36,039 nucleotides of DNA from Thiotrichales bacterium (GTDB lineage Bacteria > Pseudomonadota > Gammaproteobacteria > UBA5335 > SLRW01): positions 1 through 36,039 of the forward strand of contig PWYF01000189.1 of assembly GCA_003567955.1 (NCBI GenBank), read 5' to 3'. The position numbers were made by a program, and so were the translations under genes. Positions 12,128-20,614 of this stretch are shown here, piece after piece (positions within the stretch are counted from its first letter, which is position 1; the number at the start of each line of letters is the position of its first letter). The notes beneath the pieces were generated by a model. The model did not search any database. It was not told where the DNA came from and saw only the letters and a program-made list of their open reading frames with translations.

Positions 12128-12307
12128 GGCCGTGCTGCGGCACGGCCGTTTCAGGTTTCAGGTTTTAGGTTTTATGACTTTTTGGAGCGCGGCATAGCCG
12201 CGCGGGTTTGATCGAGGCGCTTGATGGCGAGGTGCGCGAAGCGCACGAGCCGTACGTCCTCAAACTTAAAACCTAAAACCTAAAACGCCCCGCGCTTTAG
12301 CGCGGGG
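12128..12307. repeat. Heptad-repeat palindromic element A (two inverted arms, four hairpins)
   Basis: The left arm (12148-12178, plus sense) is four heptads of pattern GTYTNAD followed by GAC. The right arm (12286-12256, minus sense) is again four heptads followed by GAC, and matches the left arm at 23 of 28 heptad positions. Each arm abuts an outer GC hairpin: GGCCGTGC/GCACGGCC at 12128-12147 and CCCCGCGC/GCGCGGGG at 12288-12307, both with 8-base-pair stems and 4-base loops. Between the arms are hairpins at 12187-12203 (7 bp, loop ATA) and 12232-12246 (6 bp, loop GAA). The element fills the spacer between divergent uvrA and the MFS gene. On the minus strand the 12288-12307 hairpin followed by CGTTTTAG resembles a terminator. 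Confidence 0.85.
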
Positions 12308-12310
12308 TCA

Positions 12311-12319
12311 TGCTAGAAT
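12311..12319 (+). promoter_or_regulatory. Candidate extended -10 promoter for the MFS gene
   Basis: TGCTAGAAT matches the extended -10 form TG-N-TATAAT at eight of nine positions if the N is ignored. No good -35 hexamer is seen 17 bases upstream, where a repeat hairpin lies instead; extended -10 promoters can work without one. Transcription would begin near 12326, upstream of the ATG at 12349 but downstream of the ATG at 12310. This favours the later start for the MFS protein. Confidence 0.5.
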
Positions 12320-12348
12320 CGCCGCCTTTCCGGGCAGGCACTTGCGAC

Positions 12349-13545
12349 ATGGTGACAGCGACAGAACAGGTCAAGGCGGGGCCGTTTACCGGGCTGGAGC
12401 GTCGGGTCAGTATCACGCTGGGCGCGATTATGGGCCTGCGTATGCTGGGCCTGTTTTTGATCCTGCCGGTGTTCACCCTTTATGCCGATGAACTGTATGG
12501 CGCCAGCGCCCTGCTGGCGGGGGTGGCGCTGGGCATCTATGGCCTCACCCAGGCGCTGATGCAGATCCCTTTCGGGGTGCTGTCAGATCGTATCGGCCGC
12601 AAACCGGTCATCATTGTCGGCCTGTTGATATTCGCGGCGGGCTCGCTGGTGGCGGCCGGTGCGGAAACGATTTTCGGGGTGATCGCCGGTCGGGCGCTGC
12701 AGGGGGCGGGTGCAATCGCAGCAGTACTGAGTGCGCTGCTGGCGGATTTTACCCGCCCCGCGCAACGTGCCAAGGCCATGGCCATTCTGGGCGTGAGTAT
12801 TGGCGGGGCTTTCGGGGTGGCCATCGTGGCCGGCCCGGTGCTGGCGGCCTGGATCGGGCTGCCGGGGATTTTTCTGCTCACCGCAGCGTTGGCGCTGGTG
12901 GTCGTGCCGGTATTATGGCTGCTGGTGCCAACACCACCAGTGACAAGCGTGGCGAGTGAATCCGCCACCACGGGGTTGCGGGAAGCACTGCGTGACCCCA
13001 CCTTGTTGCGTCTGGATGGCGGCATTTTCACGCTGCATCTGATTCTGACGGCGTTGTTTGTGGTGTTGCCATTAATACTGCGGGATGTGGCGGGGGTTGA
13101 ACCGGCCCGCCACGGGCTGGTCTATCTCGGCGTGATGGCGGCTTCCGTGGTGGGTATGGTGCCACTGGTGATGCGTGCGGCGCAGGCGGCGCAGGCGGTG
13201 GCGGTGCTGCGTGTGGCTATTGTGCTGCTGGCGCTGGCGGCGGTGCTGTTGTGTCTGAGCAGTGCCTCGTTTTGGCTGCTCCTGTTGGCCCTGTGGGTGT
13301 TTTTTGTGGGCTTCAATACCCTGGAGGCCACGCTGCCGGCGCTGGTGTCACGGGCCGCGCCGGCGGCCGGCCGGGGCGGCGCCCTGGGCGTGTATTCGGC
13401 CTCACAATTTCTGGGCGCGTTCTGTGGCGGTGTCCTGGGCGGGACGCTGGCCACGTTCACAGGGCCCAACGGCGTATTTCTGGTGGTGGCGGCGCTGGCG
13501 CTGTGCTGGCTGATGCTGGGGACCCGCCTGCAATTGCGGGAATGA
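12349..13545 (+). CDS. MFS transporter, drug-exporter type (YajR-like)
   Basis: A 398-residue major facilitator with twelve hydrophobic segments. Motif A is clear in the loop after helix 2 (GVLSDRIGRKPVI), and helix 5 has the exporter-type stretch GVSIGGAFGVAIVAGPVLAAWIG. These mark the DHA1-type multidrug proton antiporters. It sits divergently from uvrA, a place where many Gammaproteobacteria carry such a transporter followed by ssb; ssb is not here. The frame is open to an ATG at 12310, but the candidate promoter at 12311-12319 and an AGG ten bases before 12349 favour 12349. The substrate is unknown. The C terminus lacks the extra cytoplasmic domain of E. coli YajR. Confidence 0.88.
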   Translation: MVTATEQVKAGPFTGLERRVSITLGAIMGLRMLGLFLILPVFTLYADELYGASALLAGVALGIYGLTQALMQIPFGVLSDRIGRKPVIIVGLLIFAAGSLVAAGAETIFGVIAGRALQGAGAIAAVLSALLADFTRPAQRAKAMAILGVSIGGAFGVAIVAGPVLAAWIGLPGIFLLTAALALVVVPVLWLLVPTPPVTSVASESATTGLREALRDPTLLRLDGGIFTLHLILTALFVVLPLILRDVAGVEPARHGLVYLGVMAASVVGMVPLVMRAAQAAQAVAVLRVAIVLLALAAVLLCLSSASFWLLLLALWVFFVGFNTLEATLPALVSRAAPAAGRGGALGVYSASQFLGAFCGGVLGGTLATFTGPNGVFLVVAALALCWLMLGTRLQLRE

Positions 13546-13598
13546 ATGATGCCGTGGTGGCCTTGCACGGGCGCGCATCAGTATACTGGCTAATATAC

Positions 13599-13629
13599 GT
13601 TTTAAGTTTTAGGTTTTAGGTTTTAAGAC
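13599..13629 (+). repeat. Solitary heptad arm, element B
   Basis: Four heptads (GTTTTAA, GTTTTAG, GTTTTAG, GTTTTAA in order) followed by GAC, the same 31-base unit as the arms of elements A and C. No inverted partner or hairpin is beside it. It lies 37 bases upstream of the miaB start, between the MFS gene and miaB, in plus sense. It may be a remnant of a two-armed element, or a minimal unit. Confidence 0.8.
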
Positions 13630-13665
13630 CTGAGAATTAATTGAATGGAGAGAATCAAGTACATC

Positions 13666-15030
13666 ATGCCGGGTAAGCTGTATATCAAAACCTGGGGTTG
13701 CCAGATGAACGACTACGACTCCGGCCGGATGGCGGATGTCCTGCGGGAGTCTGATGGTCTGGAACTGACGTCGGCGCCTGAGGAAGCCGATGTGCTGTTG
13801 CTCAATACCTGCTCGATTCGCGAGAAGGCCCAGGAGAAAGTGTTTTCCCAGCTGGGCCGCTGGCGCGAGTGGAAGCAGCAACGCCCGGAGCTGGTGATCG
13901 GCGTGGGCGGCTGTGTGGCGTCGCAGGAAGGTGAGGCGCTGCTTGAGCGCGCGCCTTTTGTGGACCTGGTGTTCGGCCCCCAGACGCTGCACCGCCTGCC
14001 GGCGATGATCCGTGATTCACGGGCACGCAAGGCGCCGGTGGTGGATATCAGCTTCCCCGAGATCGAGAAATTCGACAATCTCCCCGAGCCGCGTGCCGAG
14101 GGGCCAGTGGCCTTTGTATCCACCATGGAAGGTTGCAGCAAGTATTGCAGCTTCTGTGTCGTGCCCTATACCCGCGGCGAGGAAATCAGCAGGCCCTTCG
14201 ATGACGTGATCGCCGAGGTGGCTGATCTTGCCGACCAGGGGGTGCGTGAGGTCAACCTGCTGGGCCAGAACGTCAATGCCTACCGTGGCGAGATGCATGA
14301 TGGCGCGATTGCGGACCTGGCGCTGCTGATCCACTACGTGGCCGCGATCGAAGGCATTGATCGCATTCGCTTCACCACCTCGCATCCGGTGGAATTCTCC
14401 GACAGCCTGATCCAGGCCTACGCCGAGGTGCCCGAGCTGGCCAGCCACCTGCATCTGCCGGTGCAAAGCGGTTCGGACCGCATCCTCGCCCTGATGAAGC
14501 GGGGGCACATGGCGGCGGAGTATCGGGCGAAAATCCGCAAGTTGCGGGAGGCCCGCCCCGGGCTCAGCATTTCTTCCGATTTTATTGTGGGTTATCCCGG
14601 CGAAAGCGAGGCCGACTTCGAACAGACCATGCGCCTGATCGAGGACATCGGCTTTGACCAGTCGTTCAGTTTTATCTTCAGCTCGCGCCCGGGCACGCCG
14701 GCTGCAAGCCTGCCGGACGAGACCCCGCTGGCGGTCAAGCAAAAGCGACTCAAGCAGTTGCAAAGCCATATTGACGCCAACGCGCGGCGGATCAGTGAAG
14801 CCATGGTGGGGACGGTGCAGCGGGTACTGGTGGAGCGCCATTCGGTGAAAAATCCGGCCGAAGTGGCGGGGCGCACTGAAAACAATCGCTGGGTCAATTT
14901 TGCCGCGCCGTCAGCCGTGATTGGTCGTTTTGTGGATGTGGAAATCACTGCGGCCCTGCCCAATTCGCTGCGTGGCCGGCTTGGCGAGCAGGCCGAAACG
15001 CCCGTCGAAGGCCGTCATGCCCTGGCGTGA
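13666..15030 (+). CDS. miaB: tRNA-2-methylthio-N6-dimethylallyladenosine synthase MiaB
   Basis: A 454-residue methylthiotransferase that adds the 2-methylthio group to i6A37 of tRNAs. The N-terminal UPF0004 domain has its three cysteines ([22 protein letters not shown]), the radical SAM motif is C157-x3-C161-x2-C164, and a TRAM domain ends the protein. The cysteine numbering from the ATG at 13666 equals that of E. coli MiaB as I recall it, which supports this start; an ATG at 13645 would add seven residues. It heads the block miaB-phoH-ybeY-corC-lnt, a known conserved order. The spacer upstream carries heptad element B. Confidence 0.97.
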   Translation: MPGKLYIKTWGCQMNDYDSGRMADVLRESDGLELTSAPEEADVLLLNTCSIREKAQEKVFSQLGRWREWKQQRPELVIGVGGCVASQEGEALLERAPFVDLVFGPQTLHRLPAMIRDSRARKAPVVDISFPEIEKFDNLPEPRAEGPVAFVSTMEGCSKYCSFCVVPYTRGEEISRPFDDVIAEVADLADQGVREVNLLGQNVNAYRGEMHDGAIADLALLIHYVAAIEGIDRIRFTTSHPVEFSDSLIQAYAEVPELASHLHLPVQSGSDRILALMKRGHMAAEYRAKIRKLREARPGLSISSDFIVGYPGESEADFEQTMRLIEDIGFDQSFSFIFSSRPGTPAASLPDETPLAVKQKRLKQLQSHIDANARRISEAMVGTVQRVLVERHSVKNPAEVAGRTENNRWVNFAAPSAVIGRFVDVEITAALPNSLRGRLGEQAETPVEGRHALA

Positions 15031-15078
15031 ATGCGACTGCCATCTTCCCTGTTGTCCCTGTGATCACCCGAGGTCGAA

Positions 15079-16062
15079 TTGAAGTCAGTCGAACAGTCTC
15101 TGGACCTGGCCCTGGAACCCGTTGATAACCACCGGCTGGCTAACTTCTGTGGCCAGTATGATGAACACCTGCGCCAGATCGAGCGGCGCCTGGGGGTGGA
15201 GATCAACAGCCGCGGCAACCGTTTCCAGATTATTGGTGAGCCGCAAAGCCTGGAAGCCGCCAGTAGTGTGTTGCGCCGGCTCTATGACGCGGCGGGACAC
15301 GAGGCGCTGACCCCGGAGCGTGTGCATCTGCTGCTGGCCGAAAGCGTGGTGGACAGCCCCGAAACGCAAGTGCCCGAGCCGGTGCATACCGTCACCGTGC
15401 GCACCCGCCAGGGGCTGATCCAGGGGCGCACTCCCAGCCAGCGGCGTTACCTCGCCGCTATCCAGCAACACGATGTGAATTTCGGCATCGGACCGGCCGG
15501 CACCGGCAAGACCTACCTGGCTGTGGCCTCGGCGGTGGATGCTCTGCAGGCCGAACATGTGCGCCGTATCGTGCTGGTGCGCCCGGCGGTGGAGGCGGGG
15601 GAGCGGCTGGGGTTCTTGCCCGGCGATATGGCGCAGAAGGTGGACCCTTATTTGCGGCCGCTGTATGACGCCCTGTATGAAATGATCGGTTTCGACAAGG
15701 TCAATCGCCTGATCGAGCGTCAGGTCATTGAGGTGGCGCCACTGGCCTTTATGCGCGGGCGCACCCTGAACGAGTCTTTTGTGATCCTGGACGAGGCCCA
15801 GAACACCACCGTCGAGCAGATGAAAATGTTCCTCACCCGCATCGGTTTTGGTTCCACCGCGGTGGTCACGGGCGATGTCACCCAGACCGATCTGCCGGCC
15901 GGGACCACCTCGGGTCTGCGCCATGTGGTGCAGGTGCTCAACGGGGTTGAAGGGATTGGCTTTACCTTTTTCAAGAGCCAGGACGTGGTCCGCCATCCAT
16001 TAGTACAGCGCATTATCGATGCCTATGAAGGGGCCGGTGAGCATCCCGGAGGGGGTGGCTGA
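15079..16062 (+). CDS. PhoH-like ATPase
   Basis: A 327-residue PhoH-family P-loop ATPase (YbeZ type). Walker A is GPAGTGKT (residues 138-145) and Walker B FVILDEAQN. A KH-like RNA-binding segment precedes the ATPase. The start codon is TTG at 15079, supported by GAGGT four bases upstream and by lack of an in-frame ATG before conserved sequence. It ends TGA directly abutting the ybeY ATG, so the two are coupled; YbeZ and YbeY are known to work together in ribosome and rRNA maturation. The exact reaction of PhoH proteins remains unsettled. Confidence 0.95.
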   Translation: MKSVEQSLDLALEPVDNHRLANFCGQYDEHLRQIERRLGVEINSRGNRFQIIGEPQSLEAASSVLRRLYDAAGHEALTPERVHLLLAESVVDSPETQVPEPVHTVTVRTRQGLIQGRTPSQRRYLAAIQQHDVNFGIGPAGTGKTYLAVASAVDALQAEHVRRIVLVRPAVEAGERLGFLPGDMAQKVDPYLRPLYDALYEMIGFDKVNRLIERQVIEVAPLAFMRGRTLNESFVILDEAQNTTVEQMKMFLTRIGFGSTAVVTGDVTQTDLPAGTTSGLRHVVQVLNGVEGIGFTFFKSQDVVRHPLVQRIIDAYEGAGEHPGGGG

Positions 16063-16551
16063 ATGACTGTGCCCGCGATTGAGGTGGTGTTGCAGTCTGC
16101 CAGCAATGTTGACGAAGTACCGGATGTCGACGCCTTTGAACGCTGGATTGGCGCGGCGGTGAGTGCCGTCCGACCCGGTCCGGCCCAGGTCAGCGTGCGG
16201 CTGGTGGATGAGTCAGAATCGGCCGGCCTGAACCAGCGTTATCGCCAGCGCCAGGGGCCGACCAATGTGCTGTCATTCCCTTTTGAAATCCCGCCGGGCG
16301 CACAAGACGCAGGGCTTGAGGCCATGTTGGGTGATCTGGTGATCTGTGCTCCGGTGGTGATTCGCGAGGCCGGCGCGCAGGGCAAGCCGGTGGGTGCTCA
16401 CTGGGCGCACATGGCAGTTCACGGTACCCTGCACTTGCTGGGCTATGACCATATAGAACCGGAACAGGCTCGGGAAATGGAGACGCTGGAGACCAAAGTG
16501 CTGGCGGCGATGGGATATGCCGACCCTTATCTGGAAAGCGAAAATGGCTGA
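16063..16551 (+). CDS. ybeY: Endoribonuclease/rRNA maturation factor YbeY
   Basis: A 162-residue YbeY. The zinc-binding motif H-x3-H-x5-H is present as His120, His124 and His130 in VHGTLHLLGYDH, and the RNA-binding face has GPTNVLSFPFE. It acts as a single-strand endoribonuclease in 16S rRNA 3'-end maturation and ribosome quality control. The ATG follows the phoH stop with no gap and has a GGAGGGGG ribosome binding site inside phoH. Its own 3' end overlaps the corC start by eight bases, so translation of the three genes is linked. Confidence 0.97.
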   Translation: MTVPAIEVVLQSASNVDEVPDVDAFERWIGAAVSAVRPGPAQVSVRLVDESESAGLNQRYRQRQGPTNVLSFPFEIPPGAQDAGLEAMLGDLVICAPVVIREAGAQGKPVGAHWAHMAVHGTLHLLGYDHIEPEQAREMETLETKVLAAMGYADPYLESENG

Positions 16552-17488
16552 ACAACGCGAACAATCGGGCAGTAGCCCTCGTGGCTGGCTGGAGAAACTG
16601 GGGCGCACGTTGTCCGGTGGACCACAGGACTACGACAGCCTGGTCGAATTGCTGCGTGATGCCGAATGTCGCGGGGTTATCGACCAGGATGCCGAGAGCA
16701 TGCTGGAAGGCGTACTGCAGGTTACCGAAATGCAGGTGCGCGATATTATGATTCCACGGGCCCAGATGGTGGTGGTGGCGCGCAGCCAGAGTCTGGAGGA
16801 ATTGTTGCCGGTGGTCATTGAGTCGGGTTGCTCGCGCTTCCCGGTGATAGGTGAGGACCGTGACGAGGTGGTCGGCATTCTGCTGGCCAAGGATCTGCTG
16901 CAGTATTTCCCCGAGGACAGTCGCCGCAACTTTAATATCCGTGAACTTCTGCGGCCCCCCGCTTTCATTCCCGAAAGCAAGCGCCTGAATATGTTGCTGC
17001 GGGATTTTCGCGCCAGTCGCAATCATATGGCGATGGTGGTGGATGAATACGGTGGCGTATCCGGCCTGGTGACCATCGAGGATGTGCTGGAGCAGATCGT
17101 CGGCGAAATCGATGACGAGCATGATATCGAGGATGAAGACGATATTCTGCGCTATAGCGATACCCGCTACATGATCAAGGCGCTGACCGAAGTTGAGGCC
17201 TTCAATGATTACTTTGAGGCCGATTTCAGCGATGACGAGTTCGATACCGTGGGCGGGCTGGTCATGAGCGCTTTCGGTCGCCTGCCGCGGCGTGGCGAAA
17301 GCGTGGTGCTGGGCCGTTTCCGTTTTACCGTGCTGCGTGCCGACAATCGCCGGATTCACTTGCTGCGCCTGCATCTGCTCTCGCCTGGTGAAATTGCCGA
17401 GGCAGATGACGATGAGGCAGAGCCCTCGCCGGATTCCGAATCGCCTCATGGCGACGGCAATGAGCCCGGCTCGGAAAAGTCTGTCTAG
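16544..17488 (+). CDS. corC: CorC-type CBS-domain protein (Mg/Co efflux accessory)
   Basis: A 314-residue soluble protein with a CBS pair (about residues 60-190, including ILLAKDLLQYF and MVVDEYGGVSGLVTIEDVLEQIVGEI) and a C-terminal CorC_HlyC domain. It lacks the DUF21 membrane part, as usual for CorC beside lnt. The ATG at 16544 overlaps the end of ybeY and is preceded by GGAAAG. In enteric bacteria CorC has been linked to Mg2+/Co2+ resistance together with CorA, but the direct role is unclear. The acidic C-terminal tail (EADDDEAEPSPDSE) is a local feature. Confidence 0.93.
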   Translation: MAEQREQSGSSPRGWLEKLGRTLSGGPQDYDSLVELLRDAECRGVIDQDAESMLEGVLQVTEMQVRDIMIPRAQMVVVARSQSLEELLPVVIESGCSRFPVIGEDRDEVVGILLAKDLLQYFPEDSRRNFNIRELLRPPAFIPESKRLNMLLRDFRASRNHMAMVVDEYGGVSGLVTIEDVLEQIVGEIDDEHDIEDEDDILRYSDTRYMIKALTEVEAFNDYFEADFSDDEFDTVGGLVMSAFGRLPRRGESVVLGRFRFTVLRADNRRIHLLRLHLLSPGEIAEADDDEAEPSPDSESPHGDGNEPGSEKSV

Positions 17489-17506
17489 CCCGGGGTGCTT
17501 GCCGGT

Positions 17507-19054
17507 ATGAAAAGATCAATCCCGGGTATGGCATCAGTATTGTCAGTGGCCAGCAGTTTGTCCCCCACAAGCTGGCGTCTGCTCGGCGCCCTGCTTGCCG
17601 GTATGTTGATGGTGCCGGCTTTTGCCCCGTTTGATCTGTTTTGGCTGGCCCCCCTGTCCTTGCTGGCCCTGATAATCCTGATTCGTGATTGCACGCCCCG
17701 GCAGGCGCTGGGCACCGGCTATGTGTTCGGGCTGGGGTGTTTTGGCGCGGGAGTCTACTGGGTCTACATCAGCATGCATACCTTCGGGGGTGCGCCGGCC
17801 GTGCTGGCAGCGGTAATGACTGTGGCTCTGATTGCCTGTCTGGCCGTTTATCCCGCGCTTGTGGCCTGGCTGCTGGCGCGCTTCTGGCCGTCTGCCTCGG
17901 CGACACGGCATTTGCTGGCCTTCCCCGTACTCTGGACCCTGGCTGAATGGCTCAGAAGCTGGCTGTTCAGTGGTTTTGGCTGGCTTTCGACGGGGTACAG
18001 CCAGCTTGATACACCCCTGGCTGGTTTTGCCCCGGTGGGTGGGGTCTTGCTCCTGAGTTTGCTGGTGGCCCTGAGTGCCGGATTGATGTGGCAGATCTGG
18101 CACTGGCGTCATCGATTCTGGCTGTCGGCTGTGGCGGTTTTATCGCTCATGCTGGTTTGGGCTGGCGGGGCTTTGCTGGAGCGGGTGCAGTGGAGTCAGC
18201 CGGCTGGTGATCCGCTATCGGTGGCCCTGGTCCAGGGTAATGTGTCCCAGGACAAAAAATGGTTGCCGGAAATGCGTCGCCCCACGCTGGAGCGCTATCG
18301 CGATCTCACCGTGGAGCACCTGGGGCGGGATCTCATCGTGTGGCCGGAGGCCGCCTTGCCGGTGCTTTTCAATCACCTCGCCGACGAGTATCTGGAAGAG
18401 TTAAACCAGGCCCTTTTCAGCTATGGCAGTGAGCTTCTGATGGGGATTCTGGTGCGTGATTACGCCCGTGATGCCGAGTACAACACCATCCTCGCCATGG
18501 GCGAGCCCTACCAGTTTTACACCAAGCATCATCTGGTGCCTTTTGGTGAATTCTTCCCGGTTCCGGCCTTCGTGCGGCGCCAAATGGCGTTGCTGAATCT
18601 CCCCTATACCGGATTTGAGCGGGGTTCGGTGCGCCAGCCGCCGCTGCGTGTGGCGGGGATCCGTATCGCTGCCTCTATCTGCTATGAAGATATTTTCGGC
18701 GCCTGGTTCGCGGGCACGGTGGTGAACGCCGATATGTTGGTCAATGTCAGTAATGATGCCTGGTTTGGCGACTCCATCGCGCCGGCACAGCACCTGCAAA
18801 TTGCCCGCATGCGCGCACTGGAAAATGGCCGCTGGATGTTGCGGACCACCAATACCGGAATTACGGCTATTATTGATCATCGTGGTCGGGTGGTGCGGGC
18901 CAAGCAGCAGTTTGAAACCGGCGTACTGACCGGAGTTGCTTATCCCTATCAGGGCATGACGCCCTATACCCGCTGGCGCGATCTGCCACTGTTGGTGATG
19001 ATGTTGCTTGCCCTGGCAGTGGCCGGTGGGTTGGCTATGAAACGCCGGAGCTGA
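17507..19054 (+). CDS. lnt: Apolipoprotein N-acyltransferase Lnt
   Basis: A 515-residue inner-membrane enzyme that adds the third acyl chain to lipoproteins. Six N-terminal membrane helices (roughly residues 20-215) precede a nitrilase domain with the catalytic triad Glu281 (IVWPEAALP), Lys340 (KHHLVPFGEFFP) and Cys392 (SICYEDIFG), close to E267/K335/C387 of E. coli. A last helix ends the protein. The frame opens at a GTG at 17495, and ATGs at 17507 and 17528 are both possible; none has a good ribosome binding site. It ends the conserved block with corC 18 bases upstream and would mature the lipoproteins in this window (acylase, efflux adaptor). Confidence 0.96.
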   Translation: MKRSIPGMASVLSVASSLSPTSWRLLGALLAGMLMVPAFAPFDLFWLAPLSLLALIILIRDCTPRQALGTGYVFGLGCFGAGVYWVYISMHTFGGAPAVLAAVMTVALIACLAVYPALVAWLLARFWPSASATRHLLAFPVLWTLAEWLRSWLFSGFGWLSTGYSQLDTPLAGFAPVGGVLLLSLLVALSAGLMWQIWHWRHRFWLSAVAVLSLMLVWAGGALLERVQWSQPAGDPLSVALVQGNVSQDKKWLPEMRRPTLERYRDLTVEHLGRDLIVWPEAALPVLFNHLADEYLEELNQALFSYGSELLMGILVRDYARDAEYNTILAMGEPYQFYTKHHLVPFGEFFPVPAFVRRQMALLNLPYTGFERGSVRQPPLRVAGIRIAASICYEDIFGAWFAGTVVNADMLVNVSNDAWFGDSIAPAQHLQIARMRALENGRWMLRTTNTGITAIIDHRGRVVRAKQQFETGVLTGVAYPYQGMTPYTRWRDLPLLVMMLLALAVAGGLAMKRRS

Positions 19055-19092
19055 AACCTGCCTGGCATGAACCTCAAGGTTAGAGTGGCGCC

Positions 19093-20454
19093 ATGCATCT
19101 GCATATATTGGGTATCTGTGGAACATTCATGGGCGGGGTGGCTGCACTGGCCTGTGCCGCCGGACACCGTGTGACCGGTTCCGATGCCGGCGTTTACCCG
19201 CCCATGAGTGATCAGTTGCGGGCCCTTGGGGTTGATCTTTACGAGGGCTATTCTGCCGCTAACCTGCAGCCCGCGCCGGATTGTGTGGTGGTGGGTAATG
19301 CCTTGAGCCGGGGTAACCCGGAAGTGGAGGCCTTGCTGGAAAGCGGGCTGAACTGGACCTCCGGACCGCAATGGCTGGCGGACAATGTATTGCGCGAGCG
19401 CTGGGTGTTGGCCGTGGCAGGCACCCATGGCAAAACCACCACCGCCAGCATGCTGGCCTGGATTCTGGAGCATGCCGGGCTGGCGCCCGGCTTTCTGATC
19501 GGCGGCGTGCCGGGTAATTTCGGGACTTCGGCGCGTTATGGTGAGACACCGTTTTTTGTGGTGGAGGCGGATGAGTACGACACCGCCTTTTTCGACAAGC
19601 GCTCCAAGTTCGTGCATTACCGGCCACGGACCCTGGTGCTGAATAACCTCGAATACGATCACGCCGATATTTTCCCCGACCTGGCCGCGATCCAGCGCCA
19701 GTTTCACCATCTGGTGCGCACCGTGCCGGGTACCGGGCGGATTATCCGGCCTGCGGATGCCCCGGCCCTTGATGAAGTGCTGGCACTGGGGTGCTGGAGT
19801 GAGGTCGAGACCTTTGGCGCTGGTACCGACACGGAAATTGAAGCCCTCAGCGAGGACTGGCGGGAGTTCAGGGTATGGGTGGGTGGTGAGATACAGGGCG
19901 AGGTGTGCCAGACCCTGCCCGGTGAGTACAACGCCCGCAATGCCCTGGCCGCCATCCTGGCCGCTCGCCATGCCGGGGTGACGGTGTCACAGAGCTGCGA
20001 GGCCCTGGCCGCTTTCAAGGGGGTGCGCCGGCGTATGGAGCAGTTTCTGGAGTACCGTGGGGCGCGCTTTTATGATGATTTCGCCCACCACCCCACAGCG
20101 ATCACCGCCAGCCTGAAAGCTCTGCGCGATGCGGGCGGTGGCCGCCGACTGGTGGCTGCGCTGGAGCCCGGCTCCAACACCATGCGCCAGGGTGTGCATC
20201 GTGACAGCCTGCCGGGCGCGCTGCAGCAGGCCGACAAGGTGTTTGTGCTTGACGGGGCGGCGCTTGAATGGAGCGTCAGCGAGCTGAAATCGACTCACCC
20301 GGCGCTGTCTGTCATATCAGATGTGGACGATTTGTGCCGCGATTTGCTGACAGAGGCCGCTCCCGACACCGATATCGTGCTGCTCAGCAATGCAGGGTTC
20401 GCGGGGCTGCGCGGCAAGCTCGTTGACGTCGCGAATGAATCGGCCCCCGGCTGA
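19093..20454 (+). CDS. mpl: UDP-N-acetylmuramate:L-Ala-gamma-D-Glu-meso-DAP ligase Mpl
   Basis: A 453-residue Mur ligase that rejoins the recycled murein tripeptide to UDP-MurNAc. The N-terminal Rossmann part is HILGICGTFMGGVAALA, the ATP site is GTHGKTTT (residues 110-117), and the central domain has DEYDTAFFDKRSKF and the Mur-type HHPTAI motif. It starts 38 bases after lnt on the same strand and could be cotranscribed. In Pseudomonas mpl is next to ubiX; here a minus-strand efflux operon lies between them. Confidence 0.97.
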   Translation: MHLHILGICGTFMGGVAALACAAGHRVTGSDAGVYPPMSDQLRALGVDLYEGYSAANLQPAPDCVVVGNALSRGNPEVEALLESGLNWTSGPQWLADNVLRERWVLAVAGTHGKTTTASMLAWILEHAGLAPGFLIGGVPGNFGTSARYGETPFFVVEADEYDTAFFDKRSKFVHYRPRTLVLNNLEYDHADIFPDLAAIQRQFHHLVRTVPGTGRIIRPADAPALDEVLALGCWSEVETFGAGTDTEIEALSEDWREFRVWVGGEIQGEVCQTLPGEYNARNALAAILAARHAGVTVSQSCEALAAFKGVRRRMEQFLEYRGARFYDDFAHHPTAITASLKALRDAGGGRRLVAALEPGSNTMRQGVHRDSLPGALQQADKVFVLDGAALEWSVSELKSTHPALSVISDVDDLCRDLLTEAAPDTDIVLLSNAGFAGLRGKLVDVANESAPG

Positions 20455-20488
20455 AGCCCGGCAACACGATGGCACAGAACCGCCCCGT

Positions 20489-20589
20489 GTTTTAGGTTTA
20501 AGGTTTCAGGTTTTAAGACGCGCGCCGAAGGCGCGCAAATCACTTAAAACCTAAAACCTTAGACTTAAAACGCCCGGCCGGAGGCCGGG
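20489..20589. repeat. Heptad-repeat palindromic element C (two inverted arms around a GAA hairpin)
   Basis: The left arm 20489-20519 is four GTYTNAD heptads plus GAC. A 7-base-pair hairpin follows at once (20520-20536, GCGCGCC/GGCGCGC, loop GAA). The right arm (20571-20544, minus sense) has four heptads and matches the left arm at 25 of 28 positions, ending GTG instead of GAC. One base further is a second hairpin (20573-20589, CCCGGCC/GGCCGGG, loop GGA). The whole could fold as one long cruciform or RNA hairpin. It fills the space between the convergent mpl and RND genes. On the minus strand the outer hairpin is followed by CGTTTTAA, which is terminator-like. Confidence 0.88.
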
Positions 20590-20614
20590 TTAAAACTCCC
20601 GCGCTACGCGCGGG
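20590..20614 (-). terminator. Terminator overlapping the stop codon of the RND gene
   Basis: On the minus strand CCCGCGC-GTA-GCGCGGG (20614-20598) is followed by AGTTTTAA. The 7-base-pair stem contains the TAG stop codon (20606-20604) of the RND gene. A second hairpin plus CGTTTTAA from element C lies directly behind it (20589-20566), so termination would be backed up. Confidence 0.65.

Noticed and set aside
12057-12150. Possible LexA (SOS) box before uvrA
   Set aside because: CAGTGTACTG at 12087-12096 is palindromic, but no CTG-N10-CAG pattern was found in the 90 bases I checked.
12148-12286. G-quadruplex or telomere-like reading of the GGTTTTA runs
   Set aside because: Only GG pairs occur, separated by five bases, and many heptads break the pairs. 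The fixed four-word arms and inverted layout fit a palindromic element better.
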